A stretch of 64,000 nucleotides of DNA from Rhizobiales bacterium Ga0077545. Its GTDB lineage: Bacteria > Pseudomonadota > Alphaproteobacteria > Rhizobiales > Methylopilaceae. The translations under genes and the position numbers were made by a program. The DNA lies in assembly GCA_001464335.1 (NCBI GenBank), contig LNEV01000015.1:110989-174988 (forward strand), in the 5' to 3' direction. The notes beneath the pieces were generated by a model that saw nothing but the letters and a program-made list of their open reading frames with translations, had not been told where the DNA came from and ran no database searches. Below, one piece after another: positions 8,241 through 15,074 of the stretch. How positions within the stretch are numbered: position 1 is the first letter of the stretch; each line of letters opens with the position of its first letter.

Positions 8241-8408
8241 ATGGCCGACCAACAGTACAAGAAAGCGCCGCCGCGCAAGAAAGCCCAAGTCAAACGGGTT
8301 GCGCTCTCCGACGACGCCAAGCGCGCGTATGAAGAGATGATGCAGAAACGCGATGCGGATGAGAAAACCTACAAAACGCATCTCGATGGCGGAAACCGGC
8401 GGGCCTGA
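8241..8408 (+). CDS. Small basic hypothetical protein, 55 aa
   Basis: An ATG at 8241 with GGAG 6 bases upstream opens a 55-codon frame. The product is basic at its N-terminus (MADQQYKKAPPRKKAQVKR) and ends in a charged helix (DDAKRAYEEMMQKRDADEKT). Its stop codon forms the loop of an intrinsic terminator, which is strong support that this is a real, separately terminated gene. I do not recognise a family. Confidence 0.65.
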   Translation: MADQQYKKAPPRKKAQVKRVALSDDAKRAYEEMMQKRDADEKTYKTHLDGGNRRA

Positions 8409-8421
8409 GGCCCGCTTTTTT
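8399..8421 (+). terminator. Intrinsic terminator overlapping a stop codon
   Basis: GCGGGCC (8399-8405) and GGCCCGC (8409-8415) pair around a 3-base loop that is the TGA stop of the small basic protein, followed by six T residues (8416-8421). Confidence 0.85.
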
Positions 8422-8453
8422 CTTGCCTGTGCGCCCGGCCTGCCTGCGTCCGG

Positions 8454-9038
8454 TCACTGAGACGCCGGCGCGGTGCGGATCGTCCGGCGGTCCTCGATCC
8501 GCAGCCACAGGCGTTTGAGGCGCGGGCGCAGGAGCCTTTTGAGATCCTCCAGCGTGCGCGGGCGCATCAGTGTGCGCACACCGGCCTCCACCTCGTCGGC
8601 GATTTCCGGAACGCTGCGGGCTGCCGGAATGGCACGGCCGTTCTCGATGGGCATGTCGGCGGGCGCCGCCTCGGCTCTGGCGCGGGGCTTCTGGCCCGGC
8701 TTCGCACGGGGCTGGGGCTTGTCCGGCACGATGACGAACACCTGCTCGAAACAGGCGTGATATTGCCGGGCGTTCCAGGCGCTGCCGCACAGAAAGACAT
8801 GACCCGGGCGCGCGAACAGTTTCGCGACGGCCGCATTGTCCCAGGCGAAGCGATGGGTCTGGAAATCGACCGGCGCGGGCGGCGGCCCGTCGAGCGCCTC
8901 GCCGGTCCTGATGTTGCGCCAGCCGGTCAGCCCTTCGACGTCCTCGGCATCCAGCGCATCGAGCCCGCGTTTGCGCAACTCGTAGACGAGGGCCGATTTT
9001 CCGGCCCCGCCCAGCCCGGTGATGAGGAAAAACGCCAC
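8454..9038 (-). CDS. P-loop NTPase, small nucleoside-kinase-like
   Basis: The 194-residue protein opens with a Walker A motif (FLITGLGGAGKSALVYEL), right behind the start, as in adenylate-kinase-like and AAA_33 proteins. A GTG start at 9038 is chosen because GGAGGG precedes it by 6 bases and brings the P-loop to residues 8-15; the longer frame to 9110 has no matching signal. Further along, LDALDAEDVEGLTGWRN resembles the acidic second motif of small kinases, and VFLCGSAWNARQYHACFEQVFVI is a core strand with possible Walker B role. The C-terminal 80 residues are basic (KPRARAEA, RRLLRPRLKRLWLR). The substrate is unknown. Confidence 0.65.
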   Translation of the reverse strand: MAFFLITGLGGAGKSALVYELRKRGLDALDAEDVEGLTGWRNIRTGEALDGPPPAPVDFQTHRFAWDNAAVAKLFARPGHVFLCGSAWNARQYHACFEQVFVIVPDKPQPRAKPGQKPRARAEAAPADMPIENGRAIPAARSVPEIADEVEAGVRTLMRPRTLEDLKRLLRPRLKRLWLRIEDRRTIRTAPASQ

Positions 9039-9146
9039 GTCCCGCCCTCCGACGGCTTGGCTTACGGGAACCGGCGGGCAATTCCTAGCGCACGAAGGTG
9101 GCGCTTTCATCTACATTTCGCCATCGGGCTTTGCTAGAACCTTCCC

Positions 9147-9779
9147 ATGTCCGACACAGCGTCCCGCCTCATGCTCGTCAGCCCCGTCCTGGGCGCCGAT
9201 GCCGATTTTCTCCCCGCTCTGGAAGCGGCCCTCAGTGGCGCCCCGTTCGCTGCCGTCGTGCTGCGTGTCGAGCGGGAGGCCGACGAGCGCGCTTTGCTGA
9301 AGGTGCTGAAGCCTCTCGTCGATGCCGTGCAGACCGCCGGGGCCGCGGCCCTGATCGAAGGCGCGCCCGATCTCGTCGGCAAATCGGGCGCGGACGGCAT
9401 CCACGCCCTCGGCGTCACGCAGACGAAAGACGCCGTCGAGCGCTTCAAGCCGGAGAAGATCGTCGGCGCGGGCGGCCTTCGCACCCGCGACGAGGCGATG
9501 TCCGCCGGCGAGACCCATTGCGACTACGTCCTGTTCGGCGATCCCGGCAAAGGCGGCACGCCGCCGGCCGACAGCGTGGCGGATCGCTGCGCGTGGTGGG
9601 CGGAAATCTTCAACACGCCCTGCGTCGGACAGGCCGAGACGCTGGACGCCGTCGCGCCGATTGCCGAGACCGAGGCCGAATTCGTCGCCTTCGGCAGCTT
9701 CGTATGGACACATGCGGAAGGGCCGGACGCCGCCGTGCGCGCGGCCCTTGCCGCGCTGCCCGCAGACCAGTCCGCATGA
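9147..9779 (+). CDS. ThiE-like TIM-barrel protein (thiamine phosphate synthase family)
   Basis: At 210 residues this has the size and outline of thiamine phosphate synthase. The phosphate-binding GAGGLRTRDEAMSAG and DYVLFGDP match the ThiE/TenI superfamily. The region that should read as Asn-Asp-Arg and HLGQ is changed to IEGAPDLVGKSGADGIHALG, so the pyrimidine/pyrophosphate site looks altered and catalysis is uncertain. No other thiamine gene lies nearby. It overlaps the next gene by four bases (ATGA), implying coupled translation with the Sel1-repeat protein. Confidence 0.65.
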   Translation: MSDTASRLMLVSPVLGADADFLPALEAALSGAPFAAVVLRVEREADERALLKVLKPLVDAVQTAGAAALIEGAPDLVGKSGADGIHALGVTQTKDAVERFKPEKIVGAGGLRTRDEAMSAGETHCDYVLFGDPGKGGTPPADSVADRCAWWAEIFNTPCVGQAETLDAVAPIAETEAEFVAFGSFVWTHAEGPDAAVRAALAALPADQSA

Positions 9780-10804
9780 CGATCCGTACACCGCTCGCCG
9801 TCTTTGTGCTTGGCGCCTCGCTGTTCGCGGCGCCGGCTTTTTCCGCGCCGCCCGATCTTCCCGCCATCGAGGCCGCGCCCCAACTGTCCTCGCTCGCGCC
9901 GCCCGCGGAACCGCAGGGCGATGTTGCCTTCGGCGCTTACCAGCGCGGCGAATATCTGCTTGCGATGACCGAGGCGCTGAAGCGTGTCGAGAACAAGGAG
10001 GACACCGGGCCCGCGATGACGCTGATCGGCTTTCTCTACGAGAACGGCCTCGGCTTTCCACGCGACACGAAAAAGGCCGCCGAATGGTACGAGCTCGGCG
10101 CGAAAGAGGGCGACGCAAATTCCATGGTCGCTCTGGCGCTGCTGAAGCTTGAGGGCGACGGCACCGGAAAAGACCGTCCGGGTGCGGCCGATCTGTTCGA
10201 GAAGGCCGCCGCGCAGGGCGATCCCATCGCCCTTTACAACACCGGCCTTTTGCGGATGCAGGGCGATGTGCGCCCGCACGACATCGCCGCCGCCGCGCGC
10301 GATTTCAAGGCATCGGCGGAAGCGGGCAATGTCGATGGTCAATACGCGTGGGCGGTGTGCCTGCGCGAAGGGCGCGGCGTCGAGGCTGACCGCACGCTCG
10401 GTGCCGATTTCCTTGCAAAGGCCGCAGCCCAGGGCCACACCGACGCCATGGCCGAATATGCCATCGCAATGTTCAACGGCGACGGCACGCCGAAGAACGA
10501 GGACGGCGCGGCGCGCCTCTTCCGCCAGGCCGCCGCCAAGGGCCATGTCATCGCGATGAACCGCCTCGCGCGCCTGTACGCGGCGGGACGCGGCGTCGAG
10601 GGCAACAACGTCACGGCCGCCGCCTGGTATCTCCTCGCCCGCAAGCTCGGCTCGGCCGATCCTTTCCTCGACGATCTTCTGGCCGGGCTCGCGCCGGAAC
10701 GGCTCGCGGAGGCCGAGAAGCAGTCCGCCACGCTGCTCCAGCCGGGGGCGCGCGCGGCGGCTCTCGACACGGCGGGCGGTGCGGGCGCAAACGCCGCCCC
10801 CTGA
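9776..10804 (+). CDS. Exported Sel1/TPR-repeat protein
   Basis: A 342-residue protein with a signal peptide (PLAVFVLGASLFAAPAFS, cleavage near residue 24) followed by at least six Sel1-like repeats. The repeat hallmarks are visible several times: FLYENGLGFPRDTKKAAEWY, LLKLEGDGTGKDRPGAADLF, AMFNGDGTPKNEDGAARLFR and RLYAAGRGVEGNNVTAAAWY. Such solenoids act as scaffolds for protein interactions. Start at 9776, whose ATGA overlaps the stop of the ThiE-like gene. The C-terminus is Ala/Gly-rich. No specific partner can be named. Confidence 0.8.
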   Translation: MTIRTPLAVFVLGASLFAAPAFSAPPDLPAIEAAPQLSSLAPPAEPQGDVAFGAYQRGEYLLAMTEALKRVENKEDTGPAMTLIGFLYENGLGFPRDTKKAAEWYELGAKEGDANSMVALALLKLEGDGTGKDRPGAADLFEKAAAQGDPIALYNTGLLRMQGDVRPHDIAAAARDFKASAEAGNVDGQYAWAVCLREGRGVEADRTLGADFLAKAAAQGHTDAMAEYAIAMFNGDGTPKNEDGAARLFRQAAAKGHVIAMNRLARLYAAGRGVEGNNVTAAAWYLLARKLGSADPFLDDLLAGLAPERLAEAEKQSATLLQPGARAAALDTAGGAGANAAP

Positions 10805-10880
10805 CCCGCCTCTTGACGCTTCCCCGGGCAAGGTCCAGTAAACCGCCCTCCCTTCCGACCCCTTTTCTTTCAGGCTCTCA

Positions 10881-11669
10881 ATGGCCCGCTCTCCGCTTAT
10901 GAACGTCATGGTCCAGGCCGCCACCAAAGCGGGGCGCGGCATGCGGCGCGATTTCGGCGAAGTCGAGCAATTGCAGGTCTCGATCAAGGGCCCGTCGGAT
11001 TTCGTCTCGGCGGCCGACAGGAAGGCCGAGGACATTCTCGTCAAGGAACTCCAGAAGGGCCGCCCGGATGTGGGCTTTCTGCTGGAGGAAGGCGGCGAGA
11101 TCGAGGGCCGTGACCCGACCCAGCGCTTCATCATCGACCCGCTCGACGGCACGACGAACTTCCTGCACGGAATCCCGCAATTCGCCGTTTCGGTGGCGCT
11201 TGAAAAGAACGGCAACATCGTCGCGGGCGTCGTCTACAACCCCATCACCGACGAGCTGTTCACCGCCGAGCGCGGCAACGGCGCCTTCCTCAACGACCGC
11301 CGCATCCGCGTCGCGGTGCGCCGCGATCTCACCGATTGCGTGATTGGCACCGGCGTGACGCATCGCGGCAAGGGCGACCACGCGCTGTTCGGTCGCGAAC
11401 TGCGCGCCATACAGGTCGACGTGGCCGGCATCCGCCGTATGGGCGCGGCATCCCTCGATCTTGCGTATGTCGCGGCGGGACGTCTTGACGGGTTCTGGGA
11501 GCGCGATCTGAAGCCGTGGGACATCGCCGCCGGCATTCTGCTGATCCGCGAAGCGGGCGGCTATGTCTCCGACCTCAACGGCCGCGAAGACATGTTCGAC
11601 GAAGGCCATCTCGTCGCCGGCAACGAGATCGTGCAGAAGGCGCTGCTGGCGCGCCTGAAGGGCGCGTAA
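10881..11669 (+). CDS. suhB: Inositol monophosphatase family protein (SuhB)
   Basis: The 262-residue protein has the motifs of the magnesium/lithium-dependent phosphatase family: LEEGG at 68-72, DPLDGTTNF at 86-94 and WDIAAG at 213-218. The first two supply the metal-binding Glu and Asp residues. Length and motif spacing are standard. In many bacteria SuhB also helps ribosomal RNA transcription, so it is often retained even without inositol use. Possible substrates are inositol-1-phosphate or other sugar phosphates. A gap of 76 bases separates it from the Sel1 gene; it likely has its own ribosome-binding region in TCAGGCTCTCA. Confidence 0.93.
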   Translation: MARSPLMNVMVQAATKAGRGMRRDFGEVEQLQVSIKGPSDFVSAADRKAEDILVKELQKGRPDVGFLLEEGGEIEGRDPTQRFIIDPLDGTTNFLHGIPQFAVSVALEKNGNIVAGVVYNPITDELFTAERGNGAFLNDRRIRVAVRRDLTDCVIGTGVTHRGKGDHALFGRELRAIQVDVAGIRRMGAASLDLAYVAAGRLDGFWERDLKPWDIAAGILLIREAGGYVSDLNGREDMFDEGHLVAGNEIVQKALLARLKGA

Positions 11670-11694
11670 CCGTTCCCCGGACCGCGTGCGCGAA

Positions 11695-11808
11695 GGGCAT
11701 CGCGTGATCCGGGGTCCAGACACAAGGGCGGCGAAGCCGCTCAATGTGCTCCGCTCCTTCCTCCTGGTTCCCGGATCGGCGCTGCGCTTCGCGCAGCTTG
11801 TCCGGGAC
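11695..11808. repeat. REP-like palindromic repeat (type CCGG...CCGGGAC)
   Basis: The gap after suhB holds two short palindromic units of a kind seen again at 14.45 kb and 22.46 kb. The second unit, CCCGGATCGGCGCTGCGC then GCGCAGCTTGTCCGGG, forms a long imperfect hairpin with GCGCTGCGCTTCGCGCAGC at its tip. No gene is present. Confidence 0.55.
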
Positions 11809-11810
11809 AC

Positions 11811-12023
11811 CTACGCGCTGATGTCCGGCGTCAGCGTGTCTTCGAGATGGGCGATGCGGTCCTTGAGCCAGAGCTTTCGCTTCTTGAGACGCTGAACCTG
11901 CAGCCGGTCTCCCGTGCCGATCCGTTCCAGCGCCAGGATCGCGGCATCGAGATCGCTGTGCTCTTCCTCGAGGCGAGACAATTCGGCGCGCATCACGCCC
12001 TCTTCGTCCTCATACTCGCTCAT
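11811..12023 (-). CDS. DUF465 (YdcH-like) small coiled-coil protein
   Basis: A 70-residue acidic/basic helical protein. The family signature is RLEEEHSDLDAAILALE followed by QVQRLKKRKLWLKDRIAHLE, typical of YdcH/DUF465 proteins that form short antiparallel coiled coils. Start at 12023 (MSEYEDEEG) is where the family similarity begins. The longer open frame to 12155 adds unrelated residues. It is transcribed away from a second DUF465 gene 212 bases upstream. The function of the family is unknown. Confidence 0.85.
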   Translation of the reverse strand: MSEYEDEEGVMRAELSRLEEEHSDLDAAILALERIGTGDRLQVQRLKKRKLWLKDRIAHLEDTLTPDISA

Positions 12024-12235
12024 GCCTGCACGCCCACCGCAGCATTCTCGAATGCCATGCCCACCACCGCTTTGTCCGCCGCTCCGGCGCGTCCTCACGC
12101 GTAAATTACCATGAACCTTTTGGATTTCATCCACGCCCTGCCGCGACTGTGACAAACTTCATGTGTCGAATTGGACAGGCTGTGGGGTCCATGCAAAGCT
12201 GGCTTGTCTTAGTCAAGCTACAGGAGGAGATCCGA

Positions 12236-12424
12236 ATGTCGATGACGTCTCATCTTTCAGCGCTTGAGCAGAAACATAAGTCCCTCGAACAGCAGATCGC
12301 CGAAGAGATGTCCCGCCCGCTCGCCGATGTCGTGCGGGTGCGAGAGCTGAAGCGCCAGAAGCTCAAGCTGAAGGACGAGATCACCCGCCTCAAGACGAAC
12401 ACTTCGGGCGCAACCCTCCACTGA
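12236..12424 (+). CDS. DUF465 (YdcH-like) small coiled-coil protein, second copy
   Basis: A 62-residue protein starting MSMTSHLSALEQKHKSLEQ and ending in KRQKLKLKDEITRLKTN, the DUF465 pattern. The ATG at 12236 has an excellent AGGAGGAG 6 bases upstream, which decides it over an in-frame upstream start at 12149. It is divergent from the other DUF465 gene, and the two share the LKRxKLxLKDxIxxLx core but little else. The intervening 212 bases must hold promoters for both. Confidence 0.88.
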   Translation: MSMTSHLSALEQKHKSLEQQIAEEMSRPLADVVRVRELKRQKLKLKDEITRLKTNTSGATLH

Positions 12425-12466
12425 CGAGCAATATGGACGCGAGGGCGATCAGCCCTCGTCGTCCCC

Positions 12467-13186
12467 TCAGCCTTCGTCTTCTTCGTCGTCGCGGCGCAGA
12501 TTTTTCAGCTTCGAGAACACCGAATCGGCGTCGATCTTTTCCTCGTCGTCGCGGCGGCGCTCGGATGGCGCAAAATCGGCGAACGGCGAATGCGGCTCGG
12601 CCGTCGTGACTTCGGCCGGGAGCAGGGTCTGCGCGTCCTCGCCTTCGGGGCGCGGCGGCAGGCCCTTCGAGGCCTTGTTCACTTCGAAATCGAGATCGAG
12701 CTGCGAGCACAGGCTCAGCGCGACCGGATCGATCGGCTGAAGCGAGGCGATGTTCCAGTGGGTGCGCTCGCGGATCGACTGGATCGTCGTCTTGGTCGTG
12801 CCGACGAGGCGCATGATCTGCGCGTCCTTGAGCTCGGGATGGCTGCGCAGCAGCCACAGAATGGCGCTCGGACGGTCGTGGCGGCGCGACACCGGCGTGT
12901 AGCGCGGGCCTTTGCGGCGCTTGGGTTCCGGCAGGCGCACTTTGCTTTCCTGCAGCTTCAGGCGCAACGACGGGTCCTTCTCGGCCTTCTCGACGTCCTC
13001 GCGCACCAATTGCCCGCCGGAGATGGGATCGATGCCGCGAATGCCCTGCGCGGCATCGCCGTCGGCGATGGCTTTCACCTCGAGCTCATGCAGATGGCAG
13101 AAGTCGGCGATCTGGGCGAACGACAACGACGTGTTGTCGACGAGCCAGACGGCGGTAGCCTTCGGCATCAGCGGCGCGTTCGACAT
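12467..13186 (-). CDS. trcR: Cell cycle transcriptional regulator TrcR (DUF1013)
   Basis: The 239-residue protein belongs to the DUF1013 family, known as TrcR in Caulobacter, where it associates with RNA polymerase and chromatin. Family hallmarks are PLMPKATAVWLVDNTSLSFA at the start, a Gly-Ile-Asp-Pro block, and the central AILWLLRSHPELKDAQIMRL followed by VGTTKTTIQSIRERTHWN, which looks like a helix-turn-helix. The C-terminus is acidic and disordered (RRDDEEDEG). A good promoter lies upstream at 13257-13285. It shares the window with rcdA and gapR, other cell-cycle genes. Confidence 0.9.
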   Translation of the reverse strand: MSNAPLMPKATAVWLVDNTSLSFAQIADFCHLHELEVKAIADGDAAQGIRGIDPISGGQLVREDVEKAEKDPSLRLKLQESKVRLPEPKRRKGPRYTPVSRRHDRPSAILWLLRSHPELKDAQIMRLVGTTKTTIQSIRERTHWNIASLQPIDPVALSLCSQLDLDFEVNKASKGLPPRPEGEDAQTLLPAEVTTAEPHSPFADFAPSERRRDDEEKIDADSVFSKLKNLRRDDEEDEG

Positions 13187-13256
13187 GACAAATCTCCTCG
13201 TGCGCTCCGCCCGCGGGGGCGAAACATGGTCTGTTCACAATGACCGGAATGATCGG

Positions 13257-13285
13257 AATATAAGAGATGCGCCGCGCCGAGGCAA
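13257..13285 (-). promoter_or_regulatory. Sigma-70-type promoter of trcR
   Basis: On the minus strand TTGCCT (13285-13280) is followed after 17 bases by TATATT (13262-13257). The -10 box matches the consensus at five of six positions. The predicted leader to the ATG at 13186 is about 64 bases. Confidence 0.5.
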
Positions 13286-13371
13286 CGCGCCTTCGGGCAT
13301 GCAAGGGGGGATTTTCCAGCCCGATCGCGCTAAACTCCTCCATTCGTGACCTTCGAAGAGGAGAACTCCCC

Positions 13372-13572
13372 ATGCCGGGTTTCATCGAGGAAGAGAACAG
13401 GCCGCTGCTCAAGGTGGCTCATGAGATCGGCCAGGATCTTTACACGCTCTCGCTTGAAGACTTCGACGAGCGGATTGCCATGCTGAAGGCCGAAATCGCT
13501 CGGCTCGAAGAGGCGCGCAAGCAAAAGGCCACCCAACGTGCTGCAGCGGATAGCATTTTCGTCTCGAGATAG
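13372..13572 (+). CDS. DUF1192 family small protein
   Basis: A 66-residue protein with the DUF1192 core LSLEDFDERIAMLKAEIARL, then a basic linker and an Ala-Ala-Asp-Ser-Ile-Phe end. The ATG at 13372 follows AGAGGAG at 8 bases and is preferred over the upstream in-frame ATG at 13267. The family is restricted largely to alphaproteobacteria and its function is unknown; the single amphipathic helix suggests a coiled-coil partner protein. It is divergent from trcR. Confidence 0.88.
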   Translation: MPGFIEEENRPLLKVAHEIGQDLYTLSLEDFDERIAMLKAEIARLEEARKQKATQRAAADSIFVSR

Positions 13573-13622
13573 CGGCAAGATTACAGTATTCGTCCAAGTA
13601 AATGCCGGTGGATATTGTGACG

Positions 13623-13637
13623 TTAACGTGGCGTTAA
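13623..13637. promoter_or_regulatory. CtrA-type box TTAA-N7-TTAA
   Basis: TTAACGTGGCGTTAA matches the CtrA consensus TTAA-N7-TTAA exactly. It lies about 270 bases before rcdA, whose product controls CtrA degradation in Caulobacter. A terminator-like hairpin lies between the box and rcdA, so the box may instead serve a short transcript in this gap. Confidence 0.45.
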
Positions 13638-13680
13638 GGTTTCCAGGGTATTTACTTATTATGTCCAGATTTCTGGATTC

Positions 13681-13753
13681 GGGCGGCTCCCGCCGCCCAG
13701 TTTGACGCCTCCCTGTCATCAGACTTGAGCCGCCCCTCAGGCGGCTCTTTTTT
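13681..13753 (+). terminator. Tandem hairpins ending in an intrinsic terminator
   Basis: First hairpin: GGGCGGC and GCCGCCC around a 4-base loop (13681-13698), with no T run. Second: GAGCCGCC and GGCGGCTC around a 5-base loop (13727-13747), followed by six T residues to 13753. It would end transcripts from DUF1192 or from a short RNA starting in the gap. Confidence 0.75.
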
Positions 13754-13903
13754 GCGGGACCGCAGTCCACGCTATCCACCGATCCACCCTCGGCGGTAAC
13801 CAATCATTAAAGTTTAACTTTTGTTTCCTCCTCATTCGCGCCAGTCTGTGGGTCCGCGGAGGGGGGCTTCCGCGTTGTGTGCCGTACAGGCCCCTTGTTG
13901 GAC

Positions 13904-14443
13904 ATGCGTAACATGAACGAGACGTCCGAGACGGCTGTCATCGACAGCGGAAACTACGTATCTTTCGGCCAGAAGCTGATTTCGTCGGAGGCGTTCCGTA
14001 CCCTTTTTCGCGAGGGCATGAGCCTCGTCGAGGAAACAGCGGCCTATCTCGACGGCGATGGCCGCGAAGACAGCCGCAAGCTCGCCCGCACCGCCGCCCT
14101 CGCCTACGCGACCGAAAGCATGCGCCTGACGACCCGCCTCATGCAGATCGCATCCTGGCTCCTGATCCAGCGCGCCGCCAATGAAGGCGAGATGAACCAG
14201 GATCAGGCGCGGCAGGAAAAACAGAAGATCAAGCTGACGACCGGCCGCTCCACTATTTCGGTGGACACGTTCACCAGCCTTCCCGAGCGGCTGCGCGACC
14301 TTGTGGACCGCACGGAGCGCCTGCAGGGCCGGGTCCTGATGCTCGAAGCCCAGATCACCGGCACAGGCGGCGACCAGTCCCGCGACAACCCGATCGAAAG
14401 CCAGCTCGCGCTGCTCCGCACCGCCTTCGGCAGCGACGCCTGA
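13904..14443 (+). CDS. rcdA: RcdA, regulator of CtrA degradation (DUF1465)
   Basis: The product (179 residues from 13904; an ATG at 13913 is equally possible) matches RcdA, the adaptor that helps ClpXP degrade CtrA. The family core is well kept: VSFGQKLISSEAFRTLFREG, LVEETAAYLDGDGRE, YATESMRLTTRLMQIASWLL and QRAANEGEM. It then has a more variable C-terminus (LPERLRDLVDRTERLQGRVL, predicted coiled). No strong ribosome-binding site decides the start. The gene stands alone and ends before REP-like repeats and a bidirectional terminator. Confidence 0.88.
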   Translation: MRNMNETSETAVIDSGNYVSFGQKLISSEAFRTLFREGMSLVEETAAYLDGDGREDSRKLARTAALAYATESMRLTTRLMQIASWLLIQRAANEGEMNQDQARQEKQKIKLTTGRSTISVDTFTSLPERLRDLVDRTERLQGRVLMLEAQITGTGGDQSRDNPIESQLALLRTAFGSDA

Positions 14444-14449
14444 CGTTCT

Positions 14450-14610
14450 CCCGGAAAACGCGCAGCGTTTATCCGGGACCGCTCTCCATTTTTTGCAAAA
14501 CGATCCCGGATCGGCTGCGCCGTCCGGGATGACGTGGCACATCCTTCGAGACGAGCCCTCGGGCTATCCTCGGGTGAGGCTTCGAGACGCCTGCTTCGCA
14601 GGCTCATCAG
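14450..14610. repeat. Two REP-like palindromic repeats
   Basis: The gap after rcdA carries one unit of the TCCCGG...CCGGGA type (about 14450-14535, also at 11.7 and 22.46 kb). It also carries one of the CATCCTTCGAGACG...CTCATCAGGATGA type (about 14541-14615, also at 22.5, 35.9 and 63.7 kb). Both can fold into long hairpins. Confidence 0.6.
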
Positions 14611-14613
14611 GAT

Positions 14614-14646
14614 GAAAAAAAAGCCCCGCTTTCGCGGGGCCTTTTT
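14614..14646. terminator. Bidirectional intrinsic terminator between rcdA and rpmE
   Basis: GCCCCGC (14623-14629) and GCGGGGC (14634-14640) pair around TTTC. A run of A residues lies on the left and five T residues on the right, so transcripts from both converging genes can end here. Confidence 0.85.
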
Positions 14647-14663
14647 GTTCCGTTGTCGGAAGA

Positions 14664-14894
14664 TCAGCTCTTGATGGCGCCGATCGAGCCGAACCTGGCC
14701 GAGAACTTCGACACGCGGCCCGCGCGGTCAAGAAGCCTCTGCTCGCCGCCCGTCCAGGCCGGATGAGTCTTGGAATCGATGTCGAGCGTGAGGGTGTCGC
14801 CCTCTTTGCCGTAGGTCGACCGCGTCAGATACTCGGTGCCGTCGGTCATGACGACTTTGATGTGGTGGTAATCGGGGTGGATGTCGTTCTTCAT
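14664..14894 (-). CDS. rpmE: 50S ribosomal protein L31
   Basis: The 76-residue protein matches bacterial L31: [19 protein letters not shown] at the start, then a [20 protein letters not shown] core, [20 protein letters not shown] and FSARFG at the end. The CxxC zinc pairs of the zinc-binding form are absent, so this is the non-zinc form that cells can use under zinc shortage. Start at 14894 is fixed by homology. In alphaproteobacteria rpmE is often next to an exporter of the ABC family, as here, with a divergent arrangement. Confidence 0.93.
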   Translation of the reverse strand: MKNDIHPDYHHIKVVMTDGTEYLTRSTYGKEGDTLTLDIDSKTHPAWTGGEQRLLDRAGRVSKFSARFGSIGAIKS

Positions 14895-15074
14895 GGCTCG
14901 CCTCTCGGGCGCGGCCAAGCGCACCCCGGATCGTCAATTAATTCGAGAAGGCGCCGCTATAGCCGAATGAGCGCCCGTGGGCAAGATGCAGTCTGCGCAG
15001 AACGTACTCTCGGAAGGCTCCGGGTTTGCCCCACTTGCATCCTCGGCGCGCCGATGCTCATGGTCCCCGGCAAA

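Larger units (their letters stand above)
13573..13903. other. Intergenic region between DUF1192 and rcdA
   Basis: These 331 bases contain no gene I can support. They hold a CtrA-type box near the left end, two GC-rich hairpins in the middle (the second with a T run), and an A/T-rich stretch with TTAAAGTTTAAC at 13807-13818, probably part of the rcdA promoter. Confidence 0.6.
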
